Assembly (NCBI GenBank): GCA_964036195.1
Contig: OZ038459.1
Coordinates: forward strand, 1,113,206 to 1,177,205
DNA: 64,000 nt
From: Sphaerolaimus hirsutus
Taxonomy: Eukaryota; Nematoda; Chromadorea; Monhysterida; Sphaerolaimidae
Direction of reading: 5' to 3'
Below are positions 1 to 11,017 of the stretch, in pieces. The number at the start of each line of letters is the position of its first letter. The stretch's first letter is position 1. Both the position numbers and the translations under genes were made by a program. The notes beneath the pieces are model-generated. The model did not search any database. It had not been told where the DNA came from and saw nothing but the letters and a program-made list of their open reading frames with translations.

Positions 1-3000
1 CAATCAACTCCAATGGAGAACAAAGTGTCCCTGACATAGTCCTTGGTTTAGATGTCTACTGGGACTTCCTGACCAAAAAGGACACAATCAAACTGCCATC
101 TGGAATGCATGTGGTCAAAAGCAAATTTGGGCTGATGATCAATGGCCAGGATGGTGCAACAAACAGAAAGGCACATAACAATGATGCCTTTACAGTGAGC
201 CAAGTAACTGAACAGAGTTATGAACTGGCAATCAACAATAGAAGTGACAGCAGTTTCACTCAAATTTCAAACCCAAGAGTTGAAGAATTCTGGGAACTAG
301 AGACAATTGGAATCAAAGATTGTCCAATAATCAATGATGATGAAAAAGCAGCACAGCAATTTCATGCAACAACAGAATACAAGGACCTCAGATACCATGT
401 CAAATGGCCTTACAAGGACTGCATTGAGAAATTACAAGACAACAAAGCAATGTCATTACAAAGGCACAAAGCACTGACAAACAGGTTTGCCAAAGATGAC
501 AAAGGAATGGATTTGCTCCAAAGATACAACAAGGTGATTGAAGAACAACTCCAAAAGGGCATAATTGAAAAGGTTTATGGTCAGCCAACAGATAACAGAA
601 AAATCCACTACCTAGCACATCAACCGGTAGAAACCCCAGGCAAAGCTACAACAAAGCTGAGAATAGTATATGATGCATCAGCCAGCATCAAAAATCACCT
701 CAGTTTGAATGACTGCTTGCACAGAGGGCCAGTGATTTTGCCAGAACTTGCTGGGCTTCTACTCAGATTCAGAGCTGGCAACATTGGCATCATTGCAGAC
801 ATAGAAAAGGCATTCTTGCAAGTGGTATTACAAGAGCCAGACAGAGATCTGACCAGATGGTGGTGGTACAAAGATCCAACCAAGCCAGTTATGGAGAACA
901 ATCTGCAATTGTACAGGTTTGTCAGAATGCCATTTGGAGTGATTTCAAGCCCATGGTTGTTGGGTGCAGTCATCACCCACCACCTACAAGTCCTTGTGGA
1001 GAATGAGAGCCTAGCAAATGCACATTTGCTGGAGGGTATCAATGATGGAATTTATGTGGATAATTTGATCTTCAGTGTGGATTCAGTGGATCTGGCCAAA
1101 GAGAAATATGATGTCATCAAAGCAGCATTCAATTTGGCATCAATGAACATGAGAGATTGGACAACAAATAGTGCAGAATTGAGAAAGTGCTTCAATGCAG
1201 ATGACAAGAGTGAAACAAAAGAAGTCACTGTACTTGGACTGCATTGGGATACAGAAACAGACACACTCAATATCAGCAAACCAAAAGGTGCACACAATCC
1301 ACTTCCACAGAAGTTGACAAAAAGAGTTCTGGTTCAGTTGATTTCAGCCATTTTTGACCCATTGGGCATGCTGTGCCCAGTGACAGTGACACTGAAAGCC
1401 CTGATGCAACAAATATGGGCAGAAATCAAGTCAAAAGGTCAATTAGAATGGGAAACCAAAGTACCAGAACAATACAATGACAAATTTACAGAAATAAAAG
1501 AGTTACAGAAACAAGTCAACCAGATCAAATGGTCAAGAACATTGGAGCCCATCAAACCCTCAGAAGAAATGGAATTGCATGTGTTCACAGATGCATCAAA
1601 ACAGGCATATGCAGCATCAGCATACCTCAGACAACAATCAAAAGATGGAGAATTTGCAATGAGGCTGATTTTTGCAAAGTCTAGAGTGGCACCCAAGCAA
1701 CAGAAAGGCAAGCCAATAACAATTCCAAGGTTGGAGTTATTGGGTTTGACAATTGGAGCCAGAATGGTCAAATTCCTGCTGGGACAGGTGGCAGAATGGA
1801 ACATTGTCAGAAGTTACTTGTGGACAGACAGCATTTGTTGTTTGTGGTGGCTCCACTCCAACAAAACAATGGCATGCTTTGTCAAAAACAGGATTTTGGA
1901 GATCCAAGCCATCCAGACAGAAACAAGTGTGCAGGTCAACAAAATTGACACAGCTGACAACCCAGCTGACATTGCCTCCAGAGGATGTGACTTGCAGGAG
2001 CTCCAGCAAAAGGAGATTTGGTGGACAGGGCCAATGGGTTTCAAAACAGAGTTGCCACCAGATTTTCAACCAGAAAGTGAACCAGTGCCACCAGATTTGA
2101 AGCCAGAAATTGAACAAGAGTTCATCATGCCAAAATCATCAATCTGGGTTGGAGTAACAACACAACAAGAGCCAGAAATGAATGATTTCATGGCAGCAAC
2201 AGAGAATCACTACCAGATTGACCCAAACAGATTCTCAAAATGGGATAAGTTGCTCAGGGTTACAATCAGAGTGATGAGATTTGTGGCATATCTGAAGAAT
2301 CAGAAGAGATCAGCATGTCAAGATATCACTCTGAACACCAAAAAGGCACCATTTATGGAAAGTGAATGGCATGCAGCCACTGAGTACTGGGTCAAAGTGG
2401 CACAGCAAATACAATTGGCAGATCAGATAAAACAAATCAAGGAGGCACAAAAGCAGAATGTGCCCTTCCAGAAACATTTGGGCATCACTGGCAAGGAGCT
2501 GAAATTTGACAGTGTCAAAAAGATTGTCAAAGTGATGACCAGGATTCCTGACATGGACTGCAATCAGGAATTATATCTGCTGCCACAGAAAGGATGCATC
2601 ACAAAGTTGATCATTGAACATTACCACAGGAGTGTGATGCATGCTGGAGTAGCACACACGTTGGCAGAGCTCAGGGAAAATTTTTGGATCCACAGGGGCG
2701 GAGTCATAACACACAACATCATCAAACATTGTATGGTGTGCAGAAAAGTCACAGGAAGACCATACAAGCAACCTGTGTATGGAACACTGCCACAGGAAAG
2801 GGCAGAGTTGCACAGACCATTCCACAATGTAGGCATGGATTACTTTGGTCCACTGTGGTATCAAGTGGTGGATGAGTCAGGGCAGAAAATGCACAAAAAG
2901 GCATATGTTCTTCTCATCACATGCCTCAGCACAAGAGCTGTACACTTGGAGCTTGTACCAAATATGACAGCAGCAGAAACTCAGATGGCATTCACCAGAT

Positions 3001-6000
3001 TTGAAAGCAGGAGAAATACACCCCACAAAATCTGGTTGGACAATGCACCACAATTCAAACAGTTAGCCAGGAATTTGCCAAACATACAATGGAACTTCAT
3101 CACTCCATTTGCACCATGGCAAGGTGGAGTGTATGAGAGAATTGTGGGCATCATCAAACAACTCATGAAGAAAGCTCAGGCAGCAAATCACAACCCACTG
3201 TTGAGCTGGATGGAACTCAGCACAATGGTACTAGAGGTGGAAAGGGTGTCAAACAGCAGACCACTGACATATGTGGGTGACACAATTGACTCACTCCAAG
3301 TCCTGAGGCCAATGGATTTTCTGCTGGGGGACCACACAGGATCAAATCCTGTGGAAAAAGTTTTGACAGAAAATGAAAGTCATCAAAGCAAGGATCCTGA
3401 TCCAGAATACACACCAGCCAAAAATGAAAAACAGAAAATGACAGAAATTTGGGATGCAATTCAACAGAAAAAGGAGAAATTATGGCAGTTATGGCAGAAG
3501 CTGTATCTGGACATGCTCAGACAGAGATACAACTTTGGGAAGCAAAGCAATAGAGATGTCACAGCAGAACCCAAAGTTGGTGCAGTGGTGCTGATCAAAG
3601 AGCAGAATTTACCAAGAGGTGCATGGAAACTTGGCAAAATTCATAAATTGAACAGAAGCAAAGATGGGTGGATCAGAAGTGCAGAAGTACAACTGAAAAG
3701 TGGAAAACACATTGAGAGACCAATTGTGCATCTATGTCCACTGGAAGTACAAGACCATGATGGACAACTGCCAGAAAAAGTAGACAACACAGTTGAACTT
3801 GGAGATCCACAGAATCCATCAGACCAACCAGCAAAAGCACCAACAACCAAAAATAATGCACCTGACCAGTCACTACAAGCACCAGAAACCAGAAAGAATC
3901 CACACAGGGCAGCCAGGAAACAGCAGACATATGCAGATTTCTTCATGGTGGGATTGCAAGTGCTGACAATCATATCAGTGATCATGTCTGGAGCAGAAGC
4001 AACTACCAATTGGCAGCAAAAATACAACAAGCAGTTCAACCTGTGCACAAAGGCCAAGAATGGGCATGCAATTGCAATACCAGACAAGATATACTGCAAA
4101 TTTCCTGTCACAGACAAAGTCAGGAAACAGGAAGTCAATTTGTGGGCACAAAGATTGGAGCCACAGAAAGCAATAGCATACAGATGCTACATTGATCACC
4201 ACATCATCACAACCAATATGGGATTTTTTGGCAGCAAGGGCATAATTGGAGATATTCATCAGTTTGAAAGAGTGGATACCAATGAATGCTGGAATGCAGT
4301 CAAGACACAAAAATGGAAAAGCCAAGAAATCATGCAGCTGAATGATGATTTATGGTCAACCAATCAAACACTACAGGTGGAATACAAGTGGTGCTGCACT
4401 GACAAAAAGAATGAAGCAATCAATTTTGTCATTGAAAAAGGACAAGTGGCATCACTGGATGGGCACAGATTGGTATCAGACTTACAAGACTTGTCAGCAT
4501 GCTCTCCACTGGCTGGATATTGTCATGATGTCATGCATGCTGTGACAGTGTGGAATGGAACAAAGTTTAAACACCAATGTGCTTATGAATTCCAAGGAAA
4601 ATATGCTGGCAGCATCAGTAGACAGAGTGTCATCATAGAAGAAATTCAGAGTGCATATTCAGTGACACACAGAAATAAATGGCCTGCAGACACAGAATGT
4701 GTACCACAGGATGCATTTTATGTTGATCAGGGTGCAGTGTTCCTGCAATTCAAAACTGAGCTGAAAGAATTCAAAGTATACAAGCCAGAATTTGACAACA
4801 ACACAATCAGTCAGATTTTTGATGCACCAATTGAAGCTGTGGAGTTGGGAAAAATTCAATATACAGCTCAAAAGATTCTTGAAATGGAGAAAAGAGAATT
4901 TGGATTTGTGTGGCAACAGATGTGCACAATGAAGCAAAGTCAATTGGATATGATCAGACAATTTTTCAGATTGAATCCAACAATGGGCATCAGAGCATTG
5001 ATGGGCAGAGAAGATGTTCATGCAGAGTGGGCAGGAGAAGCTGTAATTTTCTGGGAGTGCAAGAAAGTGAAACCAATAGAAGTGCACTTTGCTGGAAAAT
5101 ATGAAGGGACCTGTTACAAGTACACCCCAGTGCAAATTGAACCAGGTGGACAACTGTACTTCATCAGCCCAGGCAGCTCAGACCTCCTGCAACATTCACC
5201 AACAGAGGACTGCAGACATGCCACTCCACACTATTTCCAACTGGATAATGGTGAATGGACAACAGCAAATGGACCAGGACATGTACATGTATCAACATTG
5301 CCAATTGAACTGACATGGAAAGGCAAATGGACAGCCTTCACACTCAATGCATCAAGTATATTCCACATCAGCTTGGCCCACATAAACTTCAACTTATGGG
5401 AAGCAAACTACCACTTCCAAAAGCTTCAGCAGTTGGAACACATGACAAGAAAATTGACAGACTACACAGCCAGTTGGGCACTGGATCCAGCAGTCATCAA
5501 GAATTCAATAGCTGGAGTTGGTAAAGGCATTGGAGGATTTTATGAAGGAGTTGGCAAGGAGATTGGTCACATTGTCAAGGGCACACTGAGTGGCAGCAAT
5601 TCAATATGCAATGGTATTTTGAAGGGACCAGTGCAGTTCATCTTGAATTTGCTACTCATTGGAGGGGCAATATTTCTCACTGGATATGGACTGTATATGT
5701 ATGGGACATACAGAGTCAGCAAAGGACTACCACTACTTCCAATCAAAGCACTTGTATCATGCTTCAGGGCAGTTATCAAGCTACTGGGAAAATGCATCAA
5801 CATGACAACAAAAGTAGCAAAGGCTAAGCCAAAGCAGACAGAAGAACTACAACAAACAACAACTGATCTTGGTTCCCAGAAGGAAATCAACACACTGGGA
5901 CCTACAGCTCAGTACAATGCAACAGAGGGTGAAGTCACACTGGTGCAGGGTGATCAAAGGGCACCTGGACAACCATTGGTGAAGTACCAGCAACACTGTA

Positions 6001-6026
6001 TCATTCAAGGAGATGACATACTGTGA
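1..6026 (+). CDS. BEL/Pao retroelement polyprotein: protease end, RT, RNase H, integrase and env-like domain (5' truncated by window)
   Basis: The frame is open from base 3 to the stop at 6024-6026; the first ATG is at 105, but the true start lies upstream. Residues are numbered from that ATG. Codons before it (PDIVLGLDVYWDF) match the C-terminal part of the BEL/Pao retropepsin region. The reverse transcriptase lies around residues 180-420 (VYDASAS near 185) and has YVDN at 317-320 where YVDD is usual. RNase H has FTDASK near 494. The integrase has an HHCC zinc finger (about 839-880) and a D,D,E core (GMDYFGP near 912, WLDNAPQF near 978, YERIVG near 1010), followed by the BEL-type C-terminal domain (about 1155-1215). 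From about 1275 a hydrophobic segment (signal-like) starts a Cys-rich env-like region of roughly 690 residues, with a Gly-rich stretch and a transmembrane helix near 1845-1867. There is no stop or frameshift, so the copy looks young. Gag is outside the window. BEL/Pao identity is secure; the env family is not assigned. Confidence 0.93.
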   Translation, partial: INSNGEQSVPDIVLGLDVYWDFLTKKDTIKLPSGMHVVKSKFGLMINGQDGATNRKAHNNDAFTVSQVTEQSYELAINNRSDSSFTQISNPRVEEFWELETIGIKDCPIINDDEKAAQQFHATTEYKDLRYHVKWPYKDCIEKLQDNKAMSLQRHKALTNRFAKDDKGMDLLQRYNKVIEEQLQKGIIEKVYGQPTDNRKIHYLAHQPVETPGKATTKLRIVYDASASIKNHLSLNDCLHRGPVILPELAGLLLRFRAGNIGIIADIEKAFLQVVLQEPDRDLTRWWWYKDPTKPVMENNLQLYRFVRMPFGVISSPWLLGAVITHHLQVLVENESLANAHLLEGINDGIYVDNLIFSVDSVDLAKEKYDVIKAAFNLASMNMRDWTTNSAELRKCFNADDKSETKEVTVLGLHWDTETDTLNISKPKGAHNPLPQKLTKRVLVQLISAIFDPLGMLCPVTVTLKALMQQIWAEIKSKGQLEWETKVPEQYNDKFTEIKELQKQVNQIKWSRTLEPIKPSEEMELHVFTDASKQAYAASAYLRQQSKDGEFAMRLIFAKSRVAPKQQKGKPITIPRLELLGLTIGARMVKFLLGQVAEWNIVRSYLWTDSICCLWWLHSNKTMACFVKNRILEIQAIQTETSVQVNKIDTADNPADIASRGCDLQELQQKEIWWTGPMGFKTELPPDFQPESEPVPPDLKPEIEQEFIMPKSSIWVGVTTQQEPEMNDFMAATENHYQIDPNRFSKWDKLLRVTIRVMRFVAYLKNQKRSACQDITLNTKKAPFMESEWHAATEYWVKVAQQIQLADQIKQIKEAQKQNVPFQKHLGITGKELKFDSVKKIVKVMTRIPDMDCNQELYLLPQKGCITKLIIEHYHRSVMHAGVAHTLAELRENFWIHRGGVITHNIIKHCMVCRKVTGRPYKQPVYGTLPQERAELHRPFHNVGMDYFGPLWYQVVDESGQKMHKKAYVLLITCLSTRAVHLELVPNMTAAETQMAFTRFESRRNTPHKIWLDNAPQFKQLARNLPNIQWNFITPFAPWQGGVYERIVGIIKQLMKKAQAANHNPLLSWMELSTMVLEVERVSNSRPLTYVGDTIDSLQVLRPMDFLLGDHTGSNPVEKVLTENESHQSKDPDPEYTPAKNEKQKMTEIWDAIQQKKEKLWQLWQKLYLDMLRQRYNFGKQSNRDVTAEPKVGAVVLIKEQNLPRGAWKLGKIHKLNRSKDGWIRSAEVQLKSGKHIERPIVHLCPLEVQDHDGQLPEKVDNTVELGDPQNPSDQPAKAPTTKNNAPDQSLQAPETRKNPHRAARKQQTYADFFMVGLQVLTIISVIMSGAEATTNWQQKYNKQFNLCTKAKNGHAIAIPDKIYCKFPVTDKVRKQEVNLWAQRLEPQKAIAYRCYIDHHIITTNMGFFGSKGIIGDIHQFERVDTNECWNAVKTQKWKSQEIMQLNDDLWSTNQTLQVEYKWCCTDKKNEAINFVIEKGQVASLDGHRLVSDLQDLSACSPLAGYCHDVMHAVTVWNGTKFKHQCAYEFQGKYAGSISRQSVIIEEIQSAYSVTHRNKWPADTECVPQDAFYVDQGAVFLQFKTELKEFKVYKPEFDNNTISQIFDAPIEAVELGKIQYTAQKILEMEKREFGFVWQQMCTMKQSQLDMIRQFFRLNPTMGIRALMGREDVHAEWAGEAVIFWECKKVKPIEVHFAGKYEGTCYKYTPVQIEPGGQLYFISPGSSDLLQHSPTEDCRHATPHYFQLDNGEWTTANGPGHVHVSTLPIELTWKGKWTAFTLNASSIFHISLAHINFNLWEANYHFQKLQQLEHMTRKLTDYTASWALDPAVIKNSIAGVGKGIGGFYEGVGKEIGHIVKGTLSGSNSICNGILKGPVQFILNLLLIGGAIFLTGYGLYMYGTYRVSKGLPLLPIKALVSCFRAVIKLLGKCINMTTKVAKAKPKQTEELQQTTTDLGSQKEINTLGPTAQYNATEGEVTLVQGDQRAPGQPLVKYQQHCIIQGDDIL
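3930..6026 (+). other. Env-like domain within the BEL/Pao polyprotein
   Basis: This is the in-frame C-terminal third of the polyprotein. It begins with a hydrophobic stretch (residues about 1278-1298, a candidate internal signal peptide) followed by a Cys- and Trp-rich ectodomain. N-glycosylation sequons are visible (for example NQT, NGT, NNT, NAS). Near the C terminus come a Gly-rich amphipathic segment, one clear membrane span (FILNLLLIGGAIFLTGYGLY) and a cytoplasmic tail of roughly 105 residues. Env-like genes are known in some BEL/Pao lineages and were acquired from different viruses. I cannot tell which viral glycoprotein this one derives from. It is described only as a genomic copy. Confidence 0.72.
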
Positions 6027-6075
6027 TCAATGGTCAATCAAACACTGAGTGAATCAATGGTGGCTTCACACATTT

Positions 6076-6088
6076 GTCCTCTGGGGAG
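6076..6088 (+). other. Putative polypurine tract of the BEL/Pao element
   Basis: A short purine-rich run (CTGGGGAG, 6081-6088) sits about 60 bases after the stop codon and directly before a TG dinucleotide. That is where a plus-strand primer is expected next to a 3' LTR. Confidence 0.5.
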
Positions 6089-6932
6089 TGTTGCCATCTT
6101 GGCAATAAAAATGATTTGTGATAAATGTATTTACATATTTAAATAACTTCTACTTACTTACCAATAATCCTAAGTACATAGATTTAAGTTATTTTAACTG
6201 CATGTGGGTAGTATTCAAGCAGTATCAAATCTGTTTGAGGAAACTAATCCTAAATACACAGTAGCTAAAAAGTTTATCTAAAAGTTAGCCGACACATGTA
6301 GGCAGGTGATGACACACATGTTTTGATAAGAATCTGTTTTGCAGAAAGTGTCGCTGTCTGGAGGTGTGATTCAATATCTACGTGGGCAAATTGTTTTGTT
6401 AATGTATTATTCATTTGGGCCAATGTCGGCATTTTGATTAAAATTGAATAAGATTTGGATTTTCTAATCTGTGCTCACATTGTAGCTTTGATAGATCATG
6501 TTGTCTGCAGACATGTTTTTTGTCTGCAGTTCGATGCTTAAAAGTAGATTTTTTGTACCATTTCAATCATTCTGAAATACTCTGAAATACTCTGAAATAC
6601 TCTGAAACATTTGGATATTACTTGAAAACTTTCCTTGAACCATTGCTGAAACAAGTAAAATAAAGGCAAAAATATAAATCTCTGGACTTAGACTTCTGAA
6701 CTGCAAAATAGACCCAATCACACCTGCATCCATCAAACAAGAGAGAACAACTTCCATCACAACACAACCCACTACAACAGAGAACAGTCCTGCACCTGAC
6801 TACTACAGATAGGGGAGAAAACAACCCACCACTGACCACACAAGAGTACAACTCTCACCACAAGAGAGCCACTCTCACAACAAGTGTGCTAGATTTAATC
6901 TAGCATTATCTGGATTACTGCTGACCTTTTCA
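6089..6932 (+). repeat. Putative 3' LTR of the BEL/Pao element
   Basis: It starts with TGTTGCCATC right after the purine tract and has no coding capacity. It carries AATAAA-like motifs (6105, 6660) and four 10-bp tandem copies of TCTGAAATAC (about 6571-6610). The 3' boundary near 6932 (ending in TCA) is a guess, because the 5' LTR lies outside the window and no target duplication can be compared. Confidence 0.45.
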
Positions 6933-7271
6933 GCTCAAAATAACTCGTTCTTAACTCGCAAAACGACTGGGAATATATTTATTTTGAAGCGGACATCGGA
7001 AAACTGAGTTACCTAATTAGAATGAAAAATTAGTTAACAAAATGAACAAGCCAACTTTTTCGATTCGTGCCAGGATAAGCCTTCCAAAAAGTGGTCAATT
7101 TTGAAAAAAATATAATGAAATACAATCTCAGAAAATCTCTCTAGAGGAAATTTGGATTTTATCTCTCATGTCATTTGCAAAATATAATCAAATCTCCAAT
7201 TCTCAAAAAGTTTTCCTACTGGAATTTTCATTTTCTTTGGCATTTCAAGGTGCGTAATTAATACTCAATAT
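6933..7271. other. No gene seen
   Basis: AT-rich sequence between the LTR and the next transposon. I see no ORF, RNA gene or repeat worth naming. Confidence 0.5.
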
Positions 7272-8286
7272 CAGAGTTGTTAAAATACTGGTATTTTTGG
7301 AAAGCGAAAGCGTAAGCGTAAATACACTTTCAAACTTTGAGTATGGATACTGTAAGCATAAGGTGTTTTTAAAATACCTACGAAAGCGTAAAAGAAAGCG
7401 TAAGCGTAAAATTTTTATTTAGAAACGGCTCTTGCTGTTGAGCATCAGAAAACACCTTTGCTTTCACTTTTAGATGATATTATATGGCTTACCAGATGTA
7501 TGAACATTGAGTGATTCGTGATGAGGAAGATGTGGAAGGTGGCAGTCCCAAGCCCTTTAAAGTGTAAAGTCAAATGCAAAGGAAAGTGTCAAATGTAAAG
7601 TCAAATGCAAAGTAAACTGCCAATTGTCATGCAAAGTTCAGTAATAAAATCTTTATTTTTTGTTTTGATTGACACTTTACTTTGCATTTGACTTTATATT
7701 TGACACTTTACTTTACACTTTACAGGGCTTGGGACTGCCCCCTGGAAAAGTTTCCTGGCAGTGCACCTGGCGCCAGCGCCAATCCAAAAGGTGTCATGGT
7801 GCTTTTGGCACTTGGCGCCAATTGTTCTGGCACTAATGGCGATGGCATTCGAAAAAGCGCCATGGTGGAATCGCAAAATGGCTACATAGGATGGAGACTA
7901 AGCAAAGCCACATTTTTATGTCAATTTGAAATTTAGCTAAGGGTATTTTGGGTTGTCCTGCAGTAGCCACTAGTTTTATGAGATTGTTAAAAACTTCATG
8001 CAGACAGTTGCAATGCTCGGAATGAATGGCTGAATGGAATCATTTCACAGCTATTTTTTGTTATGCTATCTCGTTCACTTTCATTTGTAGATTTACACTT
8101 TTTCAAAAGCGTAAAACTGTGCTGTGTGAAAGAAATTTTTTTACGCTTTGAGTACCTGGGTATTTCGGCCAGGAAAGCATAATAAAGTGTACAGGTATTT
8201 TCTGAAAGCGAAAGTGTAAGCATAAGTAAAAATACCCATTTAGCCAGGGTATTTCGGGTAAGCGTAAATACGCTTTCGCAACTCTG
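7272..8286. mobile_element. hAT-like non-autonomous element, AAGCGTAAGCG family
   Basis: The ends are inverted (CAGAGTTG at the left, CAACTCTG at the right). The flanking octamers are CTCAATAT (7264-7271) and CTGAATAC (8287-8294), 6 of 8 identical, which fits an old 8-bp target duplication. Inside, the word AAGCGTAA and its complement recur many times near both ends. A second MITE (7540-7751) is inserted in it. There is no transposase. Confidence 0.6.
7540..7751. mobile_element. MITE of the CAGTCCC family (same family as the introner at 39815)
   Basis: The terminal inverted repeats are GGCAGTCCCA... and ...TGGGACTGCC, followed inwards by (C)CCTGTAAAGTG-like repeats in both orientations around a short AT-rich centre. 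It has no coding capacity. It lies inside the 7272-8286 element. Confidence 0.7.
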
Positions 8287-8289
8287 CTG

Positions 8290-8640
8290 AATACTCGATT
8301 TTTTGAAACTCGAGTTCGAGTCACCGCTGCCCAATATTTCCGGTCCGGTCGAGTCGGCGAGTCGAGTCGGTCAAGTCAGTGAAAATCGAGTCGGGTTTCA
8401 GCAAAAATCTCGAGTCTCGAGACGAGTCGGCTGTGTTACTTTTTGGTATAATCCTTGCAGAAATTTTAGATACTGGTTTCTTGACCAATGTTTTCACACA
8501 GCCTTCATGAAGACCAAAAGCCAACAGTTCAATTTAATATCAAAATAAAGCAAAAATATAAATTTTTGTCATACATGTCCACTTTCTTAATGTTGTTCCA
8601 CAAATAAAGTTGCCAAAAAAACCAGGGTACAGATCGAAAA
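8290..8640. mobile_element. Truncated relic of the CTCGAGTC hAT-like family
   Basis: A run of CTCGAG/GAGTC words (8296-8430) is followed by a unique core (TTTTTGGTATAATCCTTGCAG). The core recurs in reverse complement inside the complete copy at 17992-18417. Only one end is recognisable. Confidence 0.6.
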
Positions 8641-9016
8641 ACAACAACTCTTAATTAGTTTGTCTTTATAAATTTATATGAAAAACCATGGAAAAAATGC
8701 CATCCCTAAACTGGACAGTAAAATTCATTTAAAGCCAATTCCAGGCAAGGAATGGAAAGCAGCTTCCCTTGTAAGAAAAGTATTTTGTGTATTTTCACAA
8801 AGAAAACAGAGGCACTTTATCATATGAAGATCATCAGCTAAATACAAGCCTACCACCAGGGTTTATTATGTTCCCTTCATTATCAAGTATGTATGTATGT
8901 GTGATGAAAAATGCTTGCTTGTGTGAACACAAAATTTACACACAACTCACAAAATTTATACTAGAACTTGCAATACCCAAAAATTTTCATGCCACACCTG
9001 GGAGGTGGGGCACAGC
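8641..9016. other. No gene seen
   Basis: Single-copy-looking AT-rich sequence with only short chance ORFs. Confidence 0.45.
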
Positions 9017-10090
9017 CAACGATGGGTAAGTTCTCCAAAAAAAAAACTTTCTGTGTTTTAAGTTTTTCAAAAATGAATACCTGTGTTTTGAGTTTTTTTC
9101 TCGAAAAAAACTTGAGTAACTCTGTTTTTATTTCTGTGTTTTTTTTGTAAAAACTCGATTTTTTTGAGTTTTTTCTAAAAAACTTGAGTTTTTTCGAAAA
9201 AACTTGAGTTTTTTCCAAAAAATTCGAGTTTTCCCCCCAAAAATTTCGTTTTACAGCATTTCGATCTGGAAACAGTGGTTTTCGTATAAAATTATGGTTT
9301 TACACATGCTTTAACCCCACATAACATTTGTGTATTCATTCAAGTGTCAAAAAAGTCCATAAAAATGTCCACAATGAGGACATCAACATCACAACACCAG
9401 CAACAACTACCATTTACCTCGAAATACCCCCATGGGAGTTTATTATTTCATCAGAAAGTTTTGTAAGGATCATAGAAAATAGTAGGCATTTATGTACCCA
9501 AAACAGGTTAAAAATGCGTACAACCAGGATATAGGTATTTGAAATAAACATGTAGATAGCAACACAACCTAGTACAGTCTGTGTAGCTGCGGTGCAAATT
9601 AGCAGTAATAAATACATCATGTACATCATCCCAGAGGGGGCTATTTCGAGGGGGGGCTTATTACTTCACCAGTCCATTTTGAGGGGGGTTAATTCAAGGG
9701 GGGGTTAATTCGAGGTAATAAGGTATACTTAAATGTTGAAACTTAAATTGTCAACTCCACCATGAGATGTGCATGCCATCTTGAATTTCTTTTTTGTACC
9801 ATTATAAAATATGAATACATTATGTACATATTTACATTCTATACATGCTTATCTTATCTTGTTTAGTTTAACTGAATTAATGTGCATTCAACCGCTTCGC
9901 TGAAAAAAACACAAAAACTCAAAAAAACTTTTCTGTGTTTCCGTGTTTCTGTGTTTCTGTGTTCTCCAAAAAAAACTCATTTGAGTTTTGAGTTTTTCAA
10001 AATTTATGAGTTTCCATGTTTCTGTGTAAAACAAAAACACAGAAACTCAATGAGTTTCTGTGTTCAATTTCTGTGTTTTTTCCATCGTTG
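9017..10090. mobile_element. hAT-like non-autonomous element, AAACTCGAGTTT / TTTCTGTGTTT family (complete)
   Basis: The inverted ends are CAACGATGG and CCATCGTTG. Both sides are flanked by the identical octamer GGCACAGC (9009-9016 and 10091-10098), an 8-bp target-site duplication typical of hAT transposons. The subterminal regions repeat AAACTTGAGTTTTTT and TTTCTGTGTTT in both orientations. The middle carries a nested CCGTATTT-type element (9410-9723). No transposase is present. Other copies are at 32232-33025 and 30300-30500, with a relic near 15000-15165. Confidence 0.85.
9410..9723. mobile_element. TA-duplicating MITE (CCGTATTT family) nested in the 9017 element
   Basis: The ends CCATTTACCTCGAAATA and TCGAGGTAATAAGG are inverted and flanked by TA. 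The interior has the family signature of C-rich and G-rich tracts separated by TCGAA words. Confidence 0.65.
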
Positions 10091-10144
10091 GGCACAGCCC
10101 CCATTTCGATACATTCCCGCTGCCTAAAAAATGGCTGCTGTGAT

Positions 10145-11009
10145 TAGGGTGTCAAAAAAATTTTTCTACGGAAAACGGAAAGGTAAAAATTTTTCACTTT
10201 GCGGAAAACGGAAAGGTAAAAAAAATTCTGCTGGAAAACAGAAAACGGAAAGGTAAAAAATTTCACTCAGCGGAAAATGGAAAACGGAAAGGTAAAAATA
10301 AAATGCCGGAAAACGGAAAGCAAAATTTTCACAGAAACGGAAAAAATAAAGTGAAATTTGCACGGAAATGAACAAATTTGCAGAAGGAAAACCTGCATGC
10401 AGGTTTGCCTGTTTGGCTTTGATTGTGGTAGCTGTACATTCTGCAACTATGGCTCATGCCTGTAACTTCACTTGTACTTCAAGCTTAACTGAACCAACAA
10501 AAAATCAGCAAAAGGTGGCAAAAATACACTACAACAACAATACGAATTTAGCAAAAGTTAACTTTGATGTAACTGAACAGTAAAAAGTATACTCAGCGGA
10601 CTGCAAAGTATTTATCTAAAATTACTTTGTGTTTTTTACTGATTTGGATACAGAAAAAATTGGTACAAGAACGACACAAGAACCTGGTAGTTAAAAACAC
10701 CATAGTGGAAAAAGATAAATACAGATTGGAAAAATGCCAGAAAACTGAAAATCGAGCCAGAAAATGGAAAAATGGCCTGGAAAAATGGAAACAGAAAGGT
10801 AAAAATTTTTCAGCCGGAAAATGGAAAAATGGGTCAGAAAAATGGAAATGGAAAGGTAAAAAATTTTCAGCTGTCGGAAAATGGAAAACGGAAAGGTAAA
10901 AAATTTTCAGCTGCCGGAAAACGGTAAACGGAAAGGTAAAAAAATTTCAGCTGCCGGAAAGATAAAAAATTTTCCTGCGGAAAGGCGGAAATGGAAATTT
11001 GACACCCTG
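10145..11009. mobile_element. hAT-like non-autonomous element, CGGAAAACGGAAAGG family (complete)
   Basis: The inverted ends are TAGGGTGTC and GACACCCTG. Identical octamers GCTGTGAT flank it (10137-10144 and 11010-11017). The interior on both sides is a degenerate array of CGGAAAACGGAAAGGTAAAA around a unique core (about 10380-10700). No transposase. Confidence 0.85.
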
Positions 11010-11017
11010 GCTGTGAT

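Noticed and set aside
105..5893. Numerous shorter ORFs on the minus strand and in other frames within the BEL/Pao region
   Set aside because: They are shadows of the polyprotein's reading frame.
7682..7936. 84-codon ORF starting in TTTACTTTGCATTTGAC repeats
   Set aside because: Its first third is MITE terminal sequence and the rest is host-element sequence.
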